A DNA stretch of 9,390 nucleotides, taken from positions 1-9,390 of the forward strand of contig CAJYHD010000779.1 of NCBI GenBank assembly GCA_913773715.1, written 5' to 3'. Position numbers and translations under genes: made by a program. This document shows, in pieces, positions 8,675 to 9,390 of this stretch. The first letter of the stretch is position 1. Each line of letters opens with the position of its first letter. Origin of the DNA: an uncultured Sphingobium sp. (GTDB lineage: Bacteria; Pseudomonadota; Alphaproteobacteria; Sphingomonadales; Sphingomonadaceae). The notes beneath the pieces are model-generated. The model was given only the letters and a program-made list of their open reading frames with translations. It was not told where the DNA came from and searched no databases.

Positions 8675-9390
8675 ATGAGCGCCTTTGGACGGAAAAATGG
8701 ACTTGCCGGAAAGCCGGCCTTTGGCGTCGCCCGGCCGATGCACAGCGCCGTCGTGCCTGTCCCGCGGGAGGAACCGCGAGGTGGCGAGCAATTCCCGCCG
8801 ATCGACCTTGCCGCCCTGCCCGCCGAACCGGCCGCGCCGCTGACGGCGGTGCAGCGCAATGCCGAAGCGCTCGCGCGCCTCGCCGATCGCGCCAACGCCG
8901 AACATGCACAGGACGCCGGGCCGCAGGGCTTCGACGCCAGCGTCCACAAGATCAAGGAGCAGGTGCTGCCCCGCCTGCTGGAGCGTGTCGATCCCGAAGC
9001 GGCCTCCACGCTCACCAAGGATGAACTGGCGGAGGAATTCCGCCCGATCATCATGGAAGTGCTGGCGGAACTGAAGCTGACGCTCAACCGGCGCGAACAG
9101 TTCGCGCTAGAAAAGGTGCTGGTGGACGAACTGCTCGGCCTTGGCCCCCTGGAAGAGTTGCTCGCCGACCCGGACGTGACCGACATCATGGTGAACGGCC
9201 CGGAACAGACCTATATCGAAAAGAAGGGCAAGCTTCAGGTCGCGCCGATCAAGTTCCGCGACGAGGAGCATCTGTTCCAGATCGCACAGCGCATCGTGAA
9301 CAAGGTCGGCCGCCGCGTCGATCAGACGACGCCGCTGGCCGACGCCCGCCTGCCCGACGGCAGCCGCGTCAACGTGATCGTGCCGCCGCT
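8675..9390 (+). CDS. cpaF: CpaF-type secretion/Tad pilus ATPase, N-terminal part (3' end outside window)
   Basis: CpaF/TadA is the cytoplasmic hexameric ATPase that drives assembly, and in some systems retraction, of Tad (type IVc, Flp) pili. The frame from ATG 8675 (GGAGAG at 8667-8672) is open to the window end, 238 codons. Residues 1-85 are a Pro/Ala-rich, probably disordered leader. From about 88 comes the helical region VHKIKEQVLPRLLERVDPEA. Then follow the hallmark CpaF stretches LLGLGPLEELLADPDVTDIM, VNGPEQTYIEKKGKL, IAQRIVNKVGRRVD and ADARLPDGSRVNVIVPP (222-238). The Walker A and catalytic Glu boxes lie beyond the edge, so I cannot check that the enzyme is intact. The usual upstream partner cpaE is absent here, so either the rest of the tad cluster lies downstream or this is a stand-alone copy. 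Confidence 0.93.
   Translation, partial: MSAFGRKNGLAGKPAFGVARPMHSAVVPVPREEPRGGEQFPPIDLAALPAEPAAPLTAVQRNAEALARLADRANAEHAQDAGPQGFDASVHKIKEQVLPRLLERVDPEAASTLTKDELAEEFRPIIMEVLAELKLTLNRREQFALEKVLVDELLGLGPLEELLADPDVTDIMVNGPEQTYIEKKGKLQVAPIKFRDEEHLFQIAQRIVNKVGRRVDQTTPLADARLPDGSRVNVIVPP

Noticed and set aside
7641..8678. Plus-strand frame spanning the end of the GT-C-like gene and all of the 190-residue gene
   Set aside because: Its translation is Pro/Arg/Ser-rich without hydrophobic helices or motifs. The alternative frames give coherent transmembrane proteins with an ATGA overlap.
8602..9189. Minus-strand frame opposite cpaF
   Set aside because: Serine/arginine-rich shadow. The plus strand encodes unmistakable CpaF motifs across the same bases.

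Overview
The window looks like chromosomal DNA from an alphaproteobacterium, most likely a sphingomonad (Sphingobium/Sphingomonas/Novosphingobium group). The base composition is GC-rich. The F1 genes stand alone in the order atpH-atpA-atpG-atpD-atpC with no F0 genes attached, which is the split arrangement typical of Alphaproteobacteria. The subunit sequences and the very short epsilon subunit resemble those I remember from Sphingomonadales. The taxonomic call is recognition by eye, not a search.

Layout, all genes on the + strand. Bases 1-740 hold the 3' end of a membrane protein with two transmembrane helices and a cysteine-containing C-terminal domain. Bases 741-925 hold a weak terminator, a candidate promoter with a perfect inverted repeat, and a structured leader. 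Bases 926-5908 are the complete F1 ATP synthase operon: delta, alpha, gamma, beta, epsilon. It ends in a clear intrinsic terminator at about 5938-5975. Bases 6032-8580 hold two translationally overlapping genes of unknown function: a 14-helix membrane protein with features of GT-C glycosyltransferases, and a small three-helix membrane protein with a winged-helix-like tail. From 8675 to the window end runs the N-terminal part of a CpaF-type ATPase of a Tad/type IVc pilus. No tRNA, rRNA, CRISPR array, insertion sequence or phage gene was seen, and no gene-free stretch exceeds 300 bases.

How the genes work together. The five atp products form the catalytic F1 head (alpha3 beta3), rotor stalk (gamma, epsilon) and stator cap (delta) of ATP synthase. 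Spacing inside the operon is uneven: 2 bp (H-A) and 21 bp (G-D), but 153 bp (A-G) and 136 bp (D-C). Each long gap is filled by a different palindrome-rich, repeat-like element, which would be transcribed into the atp mRNA.

The most interesting points are in the rotor. The gamma subunit has lysine where E. coli has Met-23, the site of the classic uncoupling mutation, and serine where E. coli has Arg-242, one of the known suppressor sites. The epsilon subunit ends after its beta-sandwich and lacks the inhibitory helical domain. The GT-C-like gene pair is the best candidate for something undescribed.
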